From positions 496,001 to 560,000 of the forward strand of contig NZ_NXGX01000002.1 in NCBI RefSeq assembly GCF_002844275.1: a DNA stretch of 64,000 nucleotides, written 5' to 3'. The notes under the pieces are model-generated. The model had not been told where the DNA came from. It did not search any database and saw only the letters and a list, made by a program, of their open reading frames with translations. The first letter of the stretch is position 1. Every line of letters begins with the position of its first letter. This document shows, piece by piece, positions 34,868 through 44,025 of the stretch. Position numbers and translations under genes: made by a program. The stretch is from Thalassospira lohafexi (GTDB taxonomy: Bacteria > Pseudomonadota > Alphaproteobacteria > Rhodospirillales > Thalassospiraceae).

Positions 34868-36382
34868 TCACGGATTGACCGTAACCCGACGGGGCAGCGA
34901 TATAATCACCTCAAGCCCCCTGCCCGGCATGTTGCGCAACGCAATATGGCCATCATGGGCATCAACCACGGTTTTGACAATCGACAGTCCAAGGCCACTG
35001 CCGCCTGTCTTTCGCGCGCGTGATCCTTCAACCCGATAGAACGGTAAAAACACCTTATCCTGATGCTCATCGGGAATACCCGGGCCTTCATCACGGATCG
35101 TGACCAAAACCGTGTCGGCTGTTGCTTCAAGACTGACTTTTGCCCGATGACCGTATTTCAGGGCGTTTTCAATCAGGTTGGTAAAGGCACGTTTGAGAGT
35201 ACCCGGTCGACAGGACAAACGAATGCTGCGTTTGCCGTCGAAGGAATGTGGTTCATCCCCGCCGCCAAACACCGTATGGACGGAACTGAATTGCAATGGT
35301 TGGGGGCCATCAAAGGACACAGGGCGACCAAGATCGGCGTAATCGTCACAGATCGCCTCAAGAACAGACACGAAATCAACGGTGCGTTCTTCTTCCTTCT
35401 GAATCCAGTCGCCCAGAAAGTCGAGCGCATCGTTTAAAAGGCTGTCCATTTCATCAAGGTCGCGCAGGACCGTTTCGCGCAACTCATCATTTTCAATGAA
35501 TTCAGCACGTAGACGCAACCGCGTGCTGGGTGTGCGCAAGTCATGCGAAATCGCCGCCAGCATCCGGGTTCGGTCGCCAAGCATGCGCGATATCCGTTCG
35601 CGCAAATCGTTATAGGCTGCTGCCATCGACCGGGCTTCGGTCGGGCCACGTTCTTCGACTGGCGGATTATCGACTTCATCTCCGTGATTGATGATGGCAC
35701 GTGTCAGGTTCTTGAACGGTCCAGCCAGTAAATCGGCAAGGGCTGCAAACACCGCCAAAACGGCGGCGACCCCCATCAAAAACATCAAGAAAACAAGCGA
35801 CGGCGACGAATAGTTTGCCCAAAGTTCATCATGGCTCACCAGAAACCGTTTGCCAGATGGCATCATGATTTCGACCTGGGCTTCCAGACCAAGCCGTGCA
35901 ATTTCGCGCGACAGCTCGGCGAGAAACAGGCTGGGATTTTCGGTGGCCTCGATGACGGCGCGCTGTTCAGCACTGAGCCGCCCACGCAGAAAATGAACCT
36001 TTACCGAAATCGGCCACCCGGTGTTGGCCAACCTGACCGGAAGGGCAATGTGCTGTGCCGGGCGTGAGAACAAAAGCAACGTCCCCAGATCATCGGGTGG
36101 TAATATCCGCAGTACCATGCCATCGCGCGCCGCGATATCAACGATATTGGACTCAAATTCGGGATTTTCGGCAATACGAAGCAATTCGCGGATGGTGAAG
36201 CCCAGTGTATAAGCCCGGCCGATCCGCTCGTTGCGTTCAATGACATAGAGGGATGCCATGGTACTGAGAATGGCGATGATCACGCCCCCCAGCATCATGA
36301 GCATAAAGATGCGCCCGCCAAGGGTACGCGGTTTATAGCGGCGAAGATGGTTGCTAAATTCCGCGAACATACCGCCCATCAA
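34868..36382 (-). CDS. Membrane sensor histidine kinase of the sugar-transporter locus
   Basis: A 504-residue kinase with two membrane helices (residues about 24-48, GGRIFMLMMLGGVIIAILSTMASL, and about 190-215), enclosing a periplasmic sensor region of about 140 residues. A HAMP segment follows (GPFKNLTRAI). The phospho-acceptor is His280 in SHDLRTPSTRLRLRAE, and the ATPase domain has FTNLIENALKYG, IRDEGPGIPD and GSGLGLSIVKTVVDAHDG. It resembles EnvZ/GtrS-type kinases. GtrS with GltR controls glucose uptake in Pseudomonas, and the position beside a GtsA-type transporter supports the same role here. It follows the regulator gene by 6 bases. Confidence 0.92.
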   Translation of the reverse strand: MMGGMFAEFSNHLRRYKPRTLGGRIFMLMMLGGVIIAILSTMASLYVIERNERIGRAYTLGFTIRELLRIAENPEFESNIVDIAARDGMVLRILPPDDLGTLLLFSRPAQHIALPVRLANTGWPISVKVHFLRGRLSAEQRAVIEATENPSLFLAELSREIARLGLEAQVEIMMPSGKRFLVSHDELWANYSSPSLVFLMFLMGVAAVLAVFAALADLLAGPFKNLTRAIINHGDEVDNPPVEERGPTEARSMAAAYNDLRERISRMLGDRTRMLAAISHDLRTPSTRLRLRAEFIENDELRETVLRDLDEMDSLLNDALDFLGDWIQKEEERTVDFVSVLEAICDDYADLGRPVSFDGPQPLQFSSVHTVFGGGDEPHSFDGKRSIRLSCRPGTLKRAFTNLIENALKYGHRAKVSLEATADTVLVTIRDEGPGIPDEHQDKVFLPFYRVEGSRARKTGGSGLGLSIVKTVVDAHDGHIALRNMPGRGLEVIISLPRRVTVNP

Positions 36383-36388
36383 CCGACC

Positions 36389-37132
36389 CTAAAGCGTTTG
36401 CGTATCTGCGCAGAACTGATAACCGATACCGCGCACGGTCTTGATCAGTTTGGGGTTTTTGGCATCTTTTTCGATTTTGCGGCGCAGGCGGCTGATCTGG
36501 ATATCGATGCTGCGATCAAACGGCAGCGAGCTTTGCCCGCGCACGATATCAACCAGTTGTTCACGCGAAAGCGCACGCTTGTTGTTTTTGACCAATGCCA
36601 GCAACAGCGAAAATTCACCGGTCGAAAGGTGAACCGCCACGCGGTCGGCATCAAGCAATTCGCGTGACCCAATATCAAGGGTCCATTCGCCAAAAATGAT
36701 CCGTTTGGTTGGCGCGACTTCATTATCAACCGGCCCCGCAGTACCGGTTTCAAACCGGCGGAACACGGCACGAATACGTGCCAGCAATTCGCGTGGATTG
36801 AACGGCTTGGTCAGATAGTCATCCGCACCAAGTTCCAACCCAAGAATACGGTCCGTATCCTCACCCACCGCCGTCAGCATAACAATCGGCACCTTGGATG
36901 TACGACGCACGTCACGGCACAATGCAAAGCCGTCTTCACCTGGCAACATGATATCAAGGATCACCAGATCGATTTTCCAGTCGCGTAAAGCCCTGTGCAT
37001 CTCATTACCATCAGACACCGTGGTGATCCGAAAGCCATGTTGCAGCAGGAATTTTTTCAAAAGCTTCTGGATTTCCTGATCGTCATCGACAACCAGAATA
37101 TGAGGTTCACGTCGCGTAGTCAGAGTCCCCAC
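36389..37132 (-). CDS. OmpR-family response regulator of the sugar-transporter locus
   Basis: A 247-residue DNA-binding regulator. The receiver domain (residues about 11-125) has the acidic cluster VVDDDQE, phospho-acceptor Asp60 (LVILDIMLPGEDGF), and the conserved Lys in DDYLTKPFNPRELLARI. The C-terminal winged helix contains LSTGEFSLLLALVKNNKRALSREQL and ISRLRRKIE, then the YQFCADTQTL end. It is first in the two-gene operon with the kinase. Likely targets are the tandem direct repeats before the two binding-protein genes. Confidence 0.94.
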   Translation of the reverse strand: MGTLTTRREPHILVVDDDQEIQKLLKKFLLQHGFRITTVSDGNEMHRALRDWKIDLVILDIMLPGEDGFALCRDVRRTSKVPIVMLTAVGEDTDRILGLELGADDYLTKPFNPRELLARIRAVFRRFETGTAGPVDNEVAPTKRIIFGEWTLDIGSRELLDADRVAVHLSTGEFSLLLALVKNNKRALSREQLVDIVRGQSSLPFDRSIDIQISRLRRKIEKDAKNPKLIKTVRGIGYQFCADTQTL

Positions 37133-37229
37133 CTCCCTATGGTAGACAGGCCCGTTTGAGCCTTGGGCGGAGTTTAGTCGATAATGCCAACGGTTTGAAC
37201 CATTTTACCAATTGTCGCTGATAAAAGAA

Positions 37230-37252
37230 AAAGCCGGGTGTTTCCCGGCTTT
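37230..37252 (-). terminator. Terminator of the choice-of-anchor I gene
   Basis: Stem AAAGCCGGG / CCCGGCTTT with a 5-base loop, followed on the minus strand by TTTCTTTTATC. Confidence 0.85.
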
Positions 37253-37295
37253 CCCCAATGCGTTTCAACGCCTTCACATCCTGCAATGTGATGGA

Positions 37296-38891
37296 CTATT
37301 TCAGGTCATAAACCTTCGTGCTGCCCGATACTTCAGACGCAACAATAAGCATCGCATTGCCGGTCGGGCTGTCTGTGGCCGCGACAAACTGGAAGCCCTC
37401 CGGTGCGAGTTCACCAGCAGTGTCGGCTTCCGGACTTCCCGAAAAACGACGGTCACTGTGATAGGTGACAAATTGCGGGTTGGTCGGGTTTGTCAGGTCA
37501 TAAACCATAAAGCCACCCTGACGTTCCAGACCGATAAAGGCATACGGCGTGCCGTTGACATAGCCCGATGCGATGCCTTCGGGTTCTGGCCCCTTGTCAT
37601 CAGAACGGTTGTCGCGGCTGTAATTTTCGGTATCCGATGCGTTAAATACATTGGCGTAATTTGCTGCCAAGTACTGCTCAAACGCATCACCACTGTCAAA
37701 GACCATTTGGCCATCGGCATCAAGGACCGAGAACGACCGCGCCCCATAGCTGTAAATCACATCGACGTCACCATCGCCATCGGTGTCGCCTTGTGCAGTT
37801 GTTGTTTTCAACCGGCCCAGATTTTCATCTTTCTGAAGGCTGCTTGCATTCGGGAAGGCAACCGGATCAAGGGTCAGCTTACCGACACGCGTTTCTTCGC
37901 TGTACCCGTCGTAATCACGTGAATCGCCCTCGTTGGCGATCAGAACCCAGGTCTTGCCATCAATCTCAATCGCATCAATGGTGTCTGGCATATACATGCC
38001 CATGACCGGCCATGGGCGGATGTTGATTTTTTCATCCTTGTCGCTGGCATCAAACGCATGCACCGAATGATCCTTGAAACCAAGCCCGGCAACGCGTTTT
38101 ACGCTGGCTGTTTCAATATCAATGATCGCAACTGCATTGTTTTCCTGAAGCGAGACATAGGCGGTTTTACTGTCTTTGCTAACCGCAATATATTCCGGCT
38201 CGACATCCTGCGCGACGCTGGAGGTGCCGGGGCTTGATGTCCGCATGCCATATGGCAGGTCGGCATTATTGAGGAACGTAAAATCAACTGTGCGCACATC
38301 GGAATCGCTCAGCCCATCAACACCGCCTGACAGTGAAATGATCGAAACACTGCCTTCCGGGTCGTTGGTAAACGCATCGTTCGGCTCACCTTCATTGGCA
38401 ACCAAAACATGTTTACCATCCGGGCTGAATTTGATCATGTCGGGCAATGCCCCGACCGTAACAGCCGAGATGAAGTCGCCATCAGTATTGAAAAACACAG
38501 CCTGTCCGGAGGCCTGCTTGTCGGCATTTTCAACCGCAACCGCGACAACCCCATTCATGATCGCAACGCTGTTGGCACCCTTGCCCCACGCCGAAAGTGT
38601 TATAGCACCGACCTTGATCAGTTCATCCGGGTTCGACATGTCAAGAATATCAATCGCCTTGTCGGCACCATTGACCACGAAAATACGCTTTGTTTCCGGG
38701 TCGAAGGCCGGAATTTCAGCCGCACTTTCGTCAAGTATTCCTGTCCGATATTCGCCCATCGGGACAATCGTGAGTGGATGTGCACCAACATTGGTGTTCT
38801 CATCGGCCATCATGACACTGTTACTGGCGGTCCCGGCACAGGCACTCAATAGTACGGAAACGGCGGCAGTTGCCAGAAGTGAAGAACGCAT
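37296..38891 (-). CDS. Choice-of-anchor I family lipoprotein (beta-propeller)
   Basis: A 531-residue exported protein. The N-terminus has a signal peptide ending in lipobox LLSAC (Cys at about residue 18), so it is probably lipid-anchored. The body is a seven-bladed-type beta-propeller of the choice-of-anchor I / YncE-like kind, with repeated strands such as FVVNGADKAIDILDMSNP, MIKFSPDGKHVLVANEGEP, and AYVSLQENNAVAIIDIET. The family segment GDSRDYDGYSEETRVG is present. Relatives are often annotated as phosphatase-linked or surface proteins, but the activity is not established. It stands alone, with a terminator, upstream of the two-component genes. Confidence 0.85.
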   Translation of the reverse strand: MRSSLLATAAVSVLLSACAGTASNSVMMADENTNVGAHPLTIVPMGEYRTGILDESAAEIPAFDPETKRIFVVNGADKAIDILDMSNPDELIKVGAITLSAWGKGANSVAIMNGVVAVAVENADKQASGQAVFFNTDGDFISAVTVGALPDMIKFSPDGKHVLVANEGEPNDAFTNDPEGSVSIISLSGGVDGLSDSDVRTVDFTFLNNADLPYGMRTSSPGTSSVAQDVEPEYIAVSKDSKTAYVSLQENNAVAIIDIETASVKRVAGLGFKDHSVHAFDASDKDEKINIRPWPVMGMYMPDTIDAIEIDGKTWVLIANEGDSRDYDGYSEETRVGKLTLDPVAFPNASSLQKDENLGRLKTTTAQGDTDGDGDVDVIYSYGARSFSVLDADGQMVFDSGDAFEQYLAANYANVFNASDTENYSRDNRSDDKGPEPEGIASGYVNGTPYAFIGLERQGGFMVYDLTNPTNPQFVTYHSDRRFSGSPEADTAGELAPEGFQFVAATDSPTGNAMLIVASEVSGSTKVYDLK

Positions 38892-39076
38892 AATTCCCCC
38901 TTGGTAAATGGTTCATCAAAACAGACAACCTGCGGATTTGATGTAACGGTTTGATGACCAAATGGTGACCATTTCATAAATATCTTTCGGCAATGACTGC
39001 TCCAATCGGCGTGCGAAGCCGTAACAATAGTCAAACCGTCGCGTTGTCAGGACCCAAGCCAGACAGGATTGCCTTC

Positions 39077-40156
39077 ATGCCACAGATTAACATCGCCGTT
39101 ATAGGTGCGGGAATGGCCGGTCTAAAAGCCGCCAGCACGCTGTATAATATTGGAATGAACGTCACCGTCTTTGAAAAAAGCCGTGGTCTTGGCGGCCGTC
39201 TGGCATCCCGGCGCACCGATTTTGGTCATTTCAATCATGGTGCTCAATATGTGACTGCCCGAAATCCCGGATTTGATGCATTCCTGCGTCAGGCAACCGA
39301 TCATAAATCCGCGCGAAACTGGCGCCCGAACCTTCATCGCGGCGACATAGAAAGTGGATCGATATACCCTACCAAAGAGACATCACAAAACCCCGACACC
39401 ATATCGCAACTTGATCAAACAGCTCAGACCAGCACGGTCGGTAACCTTGCGGTTGATTGCTGGTTTCAAGGCGCACCGCAGATGAATAAGCTGATCCATC
39501 CGCTGGTGGATGAATTTGGCATCAAAAAACAGCATCGCATCATCGCGATTGAGCCATCCGGCCCGCGCCAGTTCATATTGCATGATGATCTTGATGGCGC
39601 ATTTGGGCCATTTGACGGAGTGATTGTCTCCGCACCCGCACCACAAACTGCGGATATTTTACGCCCGCTCAGCCCCCGTTTTGATCCGATTGGTGATGTG
39701 GTGATGGCACCCTGCTGGGCGGTAATGGTGGCATTTGAAAAGCCGCTGCCGACGGCCTTTGATGCCATGCTCTATCCGTCTCCGGAAATTAGCTGGGCGG
39801 CGCGCAGCACACAAAACGAAGGCGTCTTTCATACCCGCACCCCCGACCCATGGGTTTTGCACGCAACACCACAATGGTCGCGCGACCATCTCGAAGAAGA
39901 CAAAGACCGGGTGATTGAAAAGCTTCTATCGGCCCTTCGCGCCGCAAGTGGTGTCAAACTGCCCGAACTGCATAGCATCGCCGCCCATCGCTGGCGCTAT
40001 GCTCGTACGGAAGTGCCCCTTGGCAAAAGCTATTTAAACGGTATGAATGGTCGGGTGATTGCCGCAGGTGACTGGTGCCTTGGCGCGCGGGTCGAAGCCG
40101 CATGGCGCAGCGGCCAAACCGCCGCGCACGCCATGATGGAAACCCTGATAGGGTAG
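39077..40156 (+). CDS. Renalase-like FAD-dependent oxidoreductase
   Basis: A 359-residue flavoprotein. It begins with the dinucleotide-binding GxGxxG (INIAVIGAGMAGLKAA), then VTVFEKSRGLGGRLASRRT and the HFNHGAQYVTARNPGF segment shared with renalase-type amine oxidases. The C-terminal FAD motif is VIAAGDWCLGARVEAAWRSGQTAA. The upstream frame opens at 38993, but AGGA and MPQINIAVIG at 39077 fit the fold. The DUF2256 gene starts 23 bases after its stop, so they are probably co-transcribed. Substrate unknown. Confidence 0.88.
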   Translation: MPQINIAVIGAGMAGLKAASTLYNIGMNVTVFEKSRGLGGRLASRRTDFGHFNHGAQYVTARNPGFDAFLRQATDHKSARNWRPNLHRGDIESGSIYPTKETSQNPDTISQLDQTAQTSTVGNLAVDCWFQGAPQMNKLIHPLVDEFGIKKQHRIIAIEPSGPRQFILHDDLDGAFGPFDGVIVSAPAPQTADILRPLSPRFDPIGDVVMAPCWAVMVAFEKPLPTAFDAMLYPSPEISWAARSTQNEGVFHTRTPDPWVLHATPQWSRDHLEEDKDRVIEKLLSALRAASGVKLPELHSIAAHRWRYARTEVPLGKSYLNGMNGRVIAAGDWCLGARVEAAWRSGQTAAHAMMETLIG

Positions 40157-40179
40157 CGCTAACAACAGAACGTACCAAC

Positions 40180-40353
40180 ATGCCGCGTAACGCAAACGGA
40201 CAACGCCCTTCAAAGGCCGACTTGCCACAAAAGACCTGCCCGGCCTGCAATCGACCATTTTCATGGCGGCGTAAATGGAAGGATTGCTGGGATACTGTGC
40301 GATATTGTTCGGAGAGATGCCGCAACCAGCGTTCACAAAAAGAGCGATGTTAG
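40180..40353 (+). CDS. Small DUF2256 zinc-ribbon protein
   Basis: A 57-residue basic protein beginning MPRNANGQRPSKADLPQ. Four cysteines in the DUF2256 arrangement, KTCPACNRPFSWRRKW and RYCSERCRNQR, should bind one zinc. From memory, genes of this family are often found beside FeS-type photolyase genes and renalase-like flavoproteins, but no function has been shown. Here it follows the renalase-like gene; the photolyase is about 12.5 kb away. The full DUF2256 pattern makes it a real gene despite its small size. Confidence 0.88.
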   Translation: MPRNANGQRPSKADLPQKTCPACNRPFSWRRKWKDCWDTVRYCSERCRNQRSQKERC

Positions 40354-40411
40354 TCAAAGCCAACGTCGATCTTTTCACGCATTAAATGCACGCGATGACC
40401 GCCCCCGGCAG

Positions 40412-42058
40412 TCAGCTACGTAACGATTGCAATTGCTTGACAAGCCCCGCAGTCGAGGCATCACGTGATGCAGCACTTTCAGTGCCCTGCACCATTGGAA
40501 GCAGTTCCTTGGCCAATTGTTTGCCAAGTTCAACACCCCACTGGTCATAGGAATTCACATTCCAGATGATGCCCTGAACAAAGATTTTATGTTCATACAT
40601 CGCCACCAAACGGCCCAGCGTAAACGGGTCAAGCTGCTTATAGAGGATCATCGTGCTGGGCTTGTTACCGGCAAAAACTTTTTGCGGGGCAAGCACATCG
40701 ATTTCAGCCGGGGTCAAATCACCACCAGCAAGCTCGTCACGAACTTCTGCTTCGGTCTTACCGCGCATCAGGGCTTCGGCCTGTGCAAAGCAATTGGCAA
40801 CCAGCTTGTCATGATGGTTTGACAACGGATGCAGCGCCTTAGCCGCGACAATGAAGTCCACCGGGATCAGTTCGGTTCCCTGATGGATCAGCTGATAAAA
40901 CGCATGCTGGCCATTGGTGCCGGGCTCCCCCCAGATGATCGGGCCGGTTTCATAGGCAATTGGCTGACCATCACGGGTCACTGATTTACCGTTACTTTCC
41001 ATATCGGCCTGCTGCAAATAGGCAGGCAACCGCGAAAGATGCTGATCATATGGCAGGATGGCCTGGCTCGATGCGCCCAACACATTGCGATACCACACCC
41101 CAATCAGGGCAAGGGTCACAGGAATGTTGGCGTCAAGCGGTGCCGTCTTGAAATGAGTATCCATCGCCTGGGCACCGCGCAGCAATTCTTCGAACTTGTC
41201 ATAGCCGACCGCGAGAATAATCGGCAGGCCAATCGCCGACCACAGGCTATAGCGCCCACCAACCCAGTCCCAAAAACCAAACGCATTATCGGTATCAATC
41301 CCGAATGCCGCTACCTTTTCAAGCGCAGTTGAAACAGCGACGAAATGCTTGGCGACGGCATTTTCGTCGCCCAATGCCTTAATCAGCCAATCGCGCGCCG
41401 AATAAGCATTGGTCAAGGTTTCATCGGTGGTGAAGGTTTTGGATGCGATGATGAAAAGCGTTGTTTGCGCATCAAGGTGTTTCAGCGTATCGACAATATG
41501 CGCACCATCCACGTTCGACACAAAATGGCACCGGATGCCGTCAACATGATACGGGCGCAGCGCCTCATTAACCATCACCGGACCAAGGTCCGATCCACCA
41601 ATGCCGATATTGACGACATCGGTAATTTTTTTGCCCGTATGGCCCTTCCACGCACCCGAATGAACCCGCGCGGCAAAGGCTTTGAGCCGGCTAAGAACGT
41701 CCTTGATCGCGGGCATGACATCTTCGCCGTCAACCTCGATCGAACCGCCATCAAGATTGCGAAGGGCCGTATGAAGAACAGCACGGTTTTCGGTGACATT
41801 GATCCGGTCCCCGGCAAACATCCGGTCGCGCCAACCTTCGACATTGGCCGTCATCGCGAGTTCGCGCAGGGCGACCATGACGTCATCGCTGATCAGGTTT
41901 TTCGAATAATCAACAAACAGGTCATCCAGTGACACGTTAAAGCGATCAAACCGTTTGGGATCGTCGGCGAACGCCTGACGCAGGTTCAATTTTTCGGAAA
42001 CATCCGCACCAAGGCGATCAAGTTTTTCCCAGCTATCGGTCATTTTATCTGCGGACAT
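40412..42058 (-). CDS. pgi: Glucose-6-phosphate isomerase
   Basis: Interconverts glucose-6-phosphate and fructose-6-phosphate in the cytoplasm. The 548-residue protein has the SIS folds with [18 protein letters not shown], and the signature regions [18 protein letters not shown] and [22 protein letters not shown]. It also has [19 protein letters not shown] near the C-terminus. The frame is open to 42073 through a TTG, but MSADKM at 42058 follows GAGGG. Its place beside a sugar kinase and 6 kb from the sugar transporter fits sugar catabolism. Confidence 0.95.
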   Translation of the reverse strand: MSADKMTDSWEKLDRLGADVSEKLNLRQAFADDPKRFDRFNVSLDDLFVDYSKNLISDDVMVALRELAMTANVEGWRDRMFAGDRINVTENRAVLHTALRNLDGGSIEVDGEDVMPAIKDVLSRLKAFAARVHSGAWKGHTGKKITDVVNIGIGGSDLGPVMVNEALRPYHVDGIRCHFVSNVDGAHIVDTLKHLDAQTTLFIIASKTFTTDETLTNAYSARDWLIKALGDENAVAKHFVAVSTALEKVAAFGIDTDNAFGFWDWVGGRYSLWSAIGLPIILAVGYDKFEELLRGAQAMDTHFKTAPLDANIPVTLALIGVWYRNVLGASSQAILPYDQHLSRLPAYLQQADMESNGKSVTRDGQPIAYETGPIIWGEPGTNGQHAFYQLIHQGTELIPVDFIVAAKALHPLSNHHDKLVANCFAQAEALMRGKTEAEVRDELAGGDLTPAEIDVLAPQKVFAGNKPSTMILYKQLDPFTLGRLVAMYEHKIFVQGIIWNVNSYDQWGVELGKQLAKELLPMVQGTESAASRDASTAGLVKQLQSLRS

Positions 42059-42157
42059 ACCACCCTCGGCCAATTCAAATCATTTCACACACAATCAACA
42101 TGCCAGGCAGCCTAGCACGGTGATCACACTGTTTGTGGGACAGTTTGCGTAAAGAGT

Positions 42158-42182
42158 GTGGCGGTGATGGGGCTGCCGCCAC
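42158..42182 (-). terminator. Possible stem-loop after the sugar kinase gene
   Basis: GTGGCGG / CCGCCAC with an 11-base loop in the 147-base gap before pgi. There is no strong T-run, so termination is uncertain. Confidence 0.4.
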
Positions 42183-42205
42183 GCTTACACGGTATTCCTA
42201 AATCC

Positions 42206-43165
42206 TCAACGCGCGGAAAGAAAGGCTTCGACTTCTTTCTCGGTCGGAAGCGCGTTGATCGCACCGCGTTTGGTGGCTGTAATCGCGCCCACCGCATTGG
42301 CAAAGGCGCATGCGGCGCGCAGCTTTTCTTCTGATCCCAGCAAAGCCGGGTCTTTTAAAAGTCGCGACAGGAAACCCGCCGTGCAGCCATCCCCTGCCCC
42401 AGTCGCATCAACAGCCGTGATTTTATAAGACGGGACAAAACCATCAAATTCCGGGGTGATAAAGCGCGACCCTTTGGGACCATAGGTCACAACCAAGGCC
42501 CGCCATCCGTCACACCACAAATCCTTGATGCCGTCTTCAAGGTCATCCTTGCCCGATACAAACAGGATTTCCTCATCCGACATTTTGACAATGTCGGCCT
42601 GACTGATCGCCAGACGCAGGATTTCCTGCGCTTTCTCTTCGCTTGGCCATAGAGGCAAACGAAGGTTGGGATCACAGGAAATAATCGCACCGTTTTCGCG
42701 CGCGATCTTGATTGCTTCAAGCGTGGCTGCACGCGGATCATCATCAATCATACACAGCGTTCCGTAATGGAACAGATCGGTCGATTTCAGCATATCCTGA
42801 TCAAGATCAGCCGGTGACAGCAGCATATCGGCCGACGGGCTGCGATAGAACGAAAATTCACGTTCCCCATCAGCGCGCAACGACACAAAAGCAAGCCCGG
42901 TCAGGGCTTCCTTGGTCAGGACGATACCGGATGTATCAACATCGGCACTTTTAAGCGTATCAACCAGAAAATGACCAAAGGCATCATCGCCCAATTTGCC
43001 AATAAAGCCGGTTTCAATACCCAGACGTTGCAATCCCACAGCCGCATTCCCCGGCGCGCCCCCCGCAGCCTTGGCAAAAGCAGGCGCATCGGCAAGGCCG
43101 GTTCCCGTCACAGTCGGCACAAAATCGATCAGAAGTTCCCCAAGGCAAACAGCTTTTGCCGTCAT
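42206..43165 (-). CDS. PfkB-family sugar kinase (fructokinase-like)
   Basis: A 319-residue ribokinase-fold kinase. It starts KAVCLGELLIDFVPTVTG, has the PfkB motif 1 region GGAPGNAAVGLQRLG, and the anion hole plus catalytic Asp in the second signature DATGAGDGCTAGFLSRLL. Fructose phosphorylation is the likely reaction because the sequence looks like bacterial fructokinases and pgi is next, but the sugar cannot be proved by eye. It is co-directional with pgi, with a 147-base gap. Confidence 0.88.
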   Translation of the reverse strand: MTAKAVCLGELLIDFVPTVTGTGLADAPAFAKAAGGAPGNAAVGLQRLGIETGFIGKLGDDAFGHFLVDTLKSADVDTSGIVLTKEALTGLAFVSLRADGEREFSFYRSPSADMLLSPADLDQDMLKSTDLFHYGTLCMIDDDPRAATLEAIKIARENGAIISCDPNLRLPLWPSEEKAQEILRLAISQADIVKMSDEEILFVSGKDDLEDGIKDLWCDGWRALVVTYGPKGSRFITPEFDGFVPSYKITAVDATGAGDGCTAGFLSRLLKDPALLGSEEKLRAACAFANAVGAITATKRGAINALPTEKEVEAFLSAR

Positions 43166-43326
43166 TACGTTTCTCCGTTTTTATCACCCGGATCATGGAT
43201 CGGGATCATATCATTTGCTGTGGGACGCACCGCTTTTAAATCGATTCAATTCATCACGCAAAGGAATTAGGCCGTTTCTTTCGAAACGACCTGTTTTCCG
43301 ATCTTCGAACTATGACCGCGCGGCAC

Positions 43327-43911
43327 TCAGACCGCCCACCCCTGATCCACTTCACGTCCACGATCAAGGGACCGCATCCACTCATCAAAACTGGCATCGC
43401 GATCAAGCTGTGCGCGGTAATGGCGATGCAACGCCGCAACCAACCGGCCATCACGGCCCAGTAAATCATCGGCATAGCCAATCATGCGTGAATTTGGCCA
43501 CGCAATCGGACGAATGGTCCGAAGCTCGTTAAACAGACTATCTTCGTCAAGGTCAGGCTGCGCTTGTGCCATCAATGTCAGCATTGCCGCAGTCGAACGT
43601 GACACCCCCATATGGCAATGAACAAGCAAATGCCCGTTTGACCGCTGATCCACCGTATTTTTCAGTGCTTCACCAAAACGCAGCACCTCTTCGACAATGT
43701 CGGGGCTCGGCGCAATCATGTCGGCTTTATCATCAATAATGTCATGAAACCGCAGCAAGGTCCGTTCATGCGGGCTGTAATGCGTAAAAACATCGGGATC
43801 ATCCCGATCAGGATCAATCATGGACAACACATGTGAAACAGCACTGCTGCGATGGGTTGGCAGCTCATCAATGCCGCAAATTGTCAGCATGGAAATGGAA
43901 ATCTGTTTCAT
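43327..43911 (-). CDS. Protein tyrosine / dual-specificity phosphatase-like protein
   Basis: A 194-residue cytoplasmic protein with the cysteine phosphatase P-loop H-C-x5-R: Cys99 and Arg105 in LLVHCHMGVSRSTAAML. The general acid aspartate is probably in the FHDIIDDKADMI segment (residues 56-65). The family is small and compact, as found in alphaproteobacteria, and substrates are unknown. It sits between the sugar kinase gene and speB on the same strand, with gaps of 161 and 114 bases, so it may be expressed alone. A terminator separates it from speB. Confidence 0.85.
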   Translation of the reverse strand: MKQISISMLTICGIDELPTHRSSAVSHVLSMIDPDRDDPDVFTHYSPHERTLLRFHDIIDDKADMIAPSPDIVEEVLRFGEALKNTVDQRSNGHLLVHCHMGVSRSTAAMLTLMAQAQPDLDEDSLFNELRTIRPIAWPNSRMIGYADDLLGRDGRLVAALHRHYRAQLDRDASFDEWMRSLDRGREVDQGWAV

Positions 43912-43956
43912 GTCGTCCTCCTAAGTGATGTTTTCACGACATAAGAGCACAGCAAT

Positions 43957-43997
43957 CTAAAAAAACAAGGGCCGGACTCATGAAATAAGCCCGGCCC
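43957..43997 (-). terminator. Terminator after speB
   Basis: Stem GGGCCGG / CCGGCCC with a 15-base loop. The minus strand continues with TTGTTTTTTTAG, a strong T-run. Confidence 0.85.
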
Positions 43998-44025
43998 AAT
44001 GCGTTAAACACTTATGTCGCAATGC

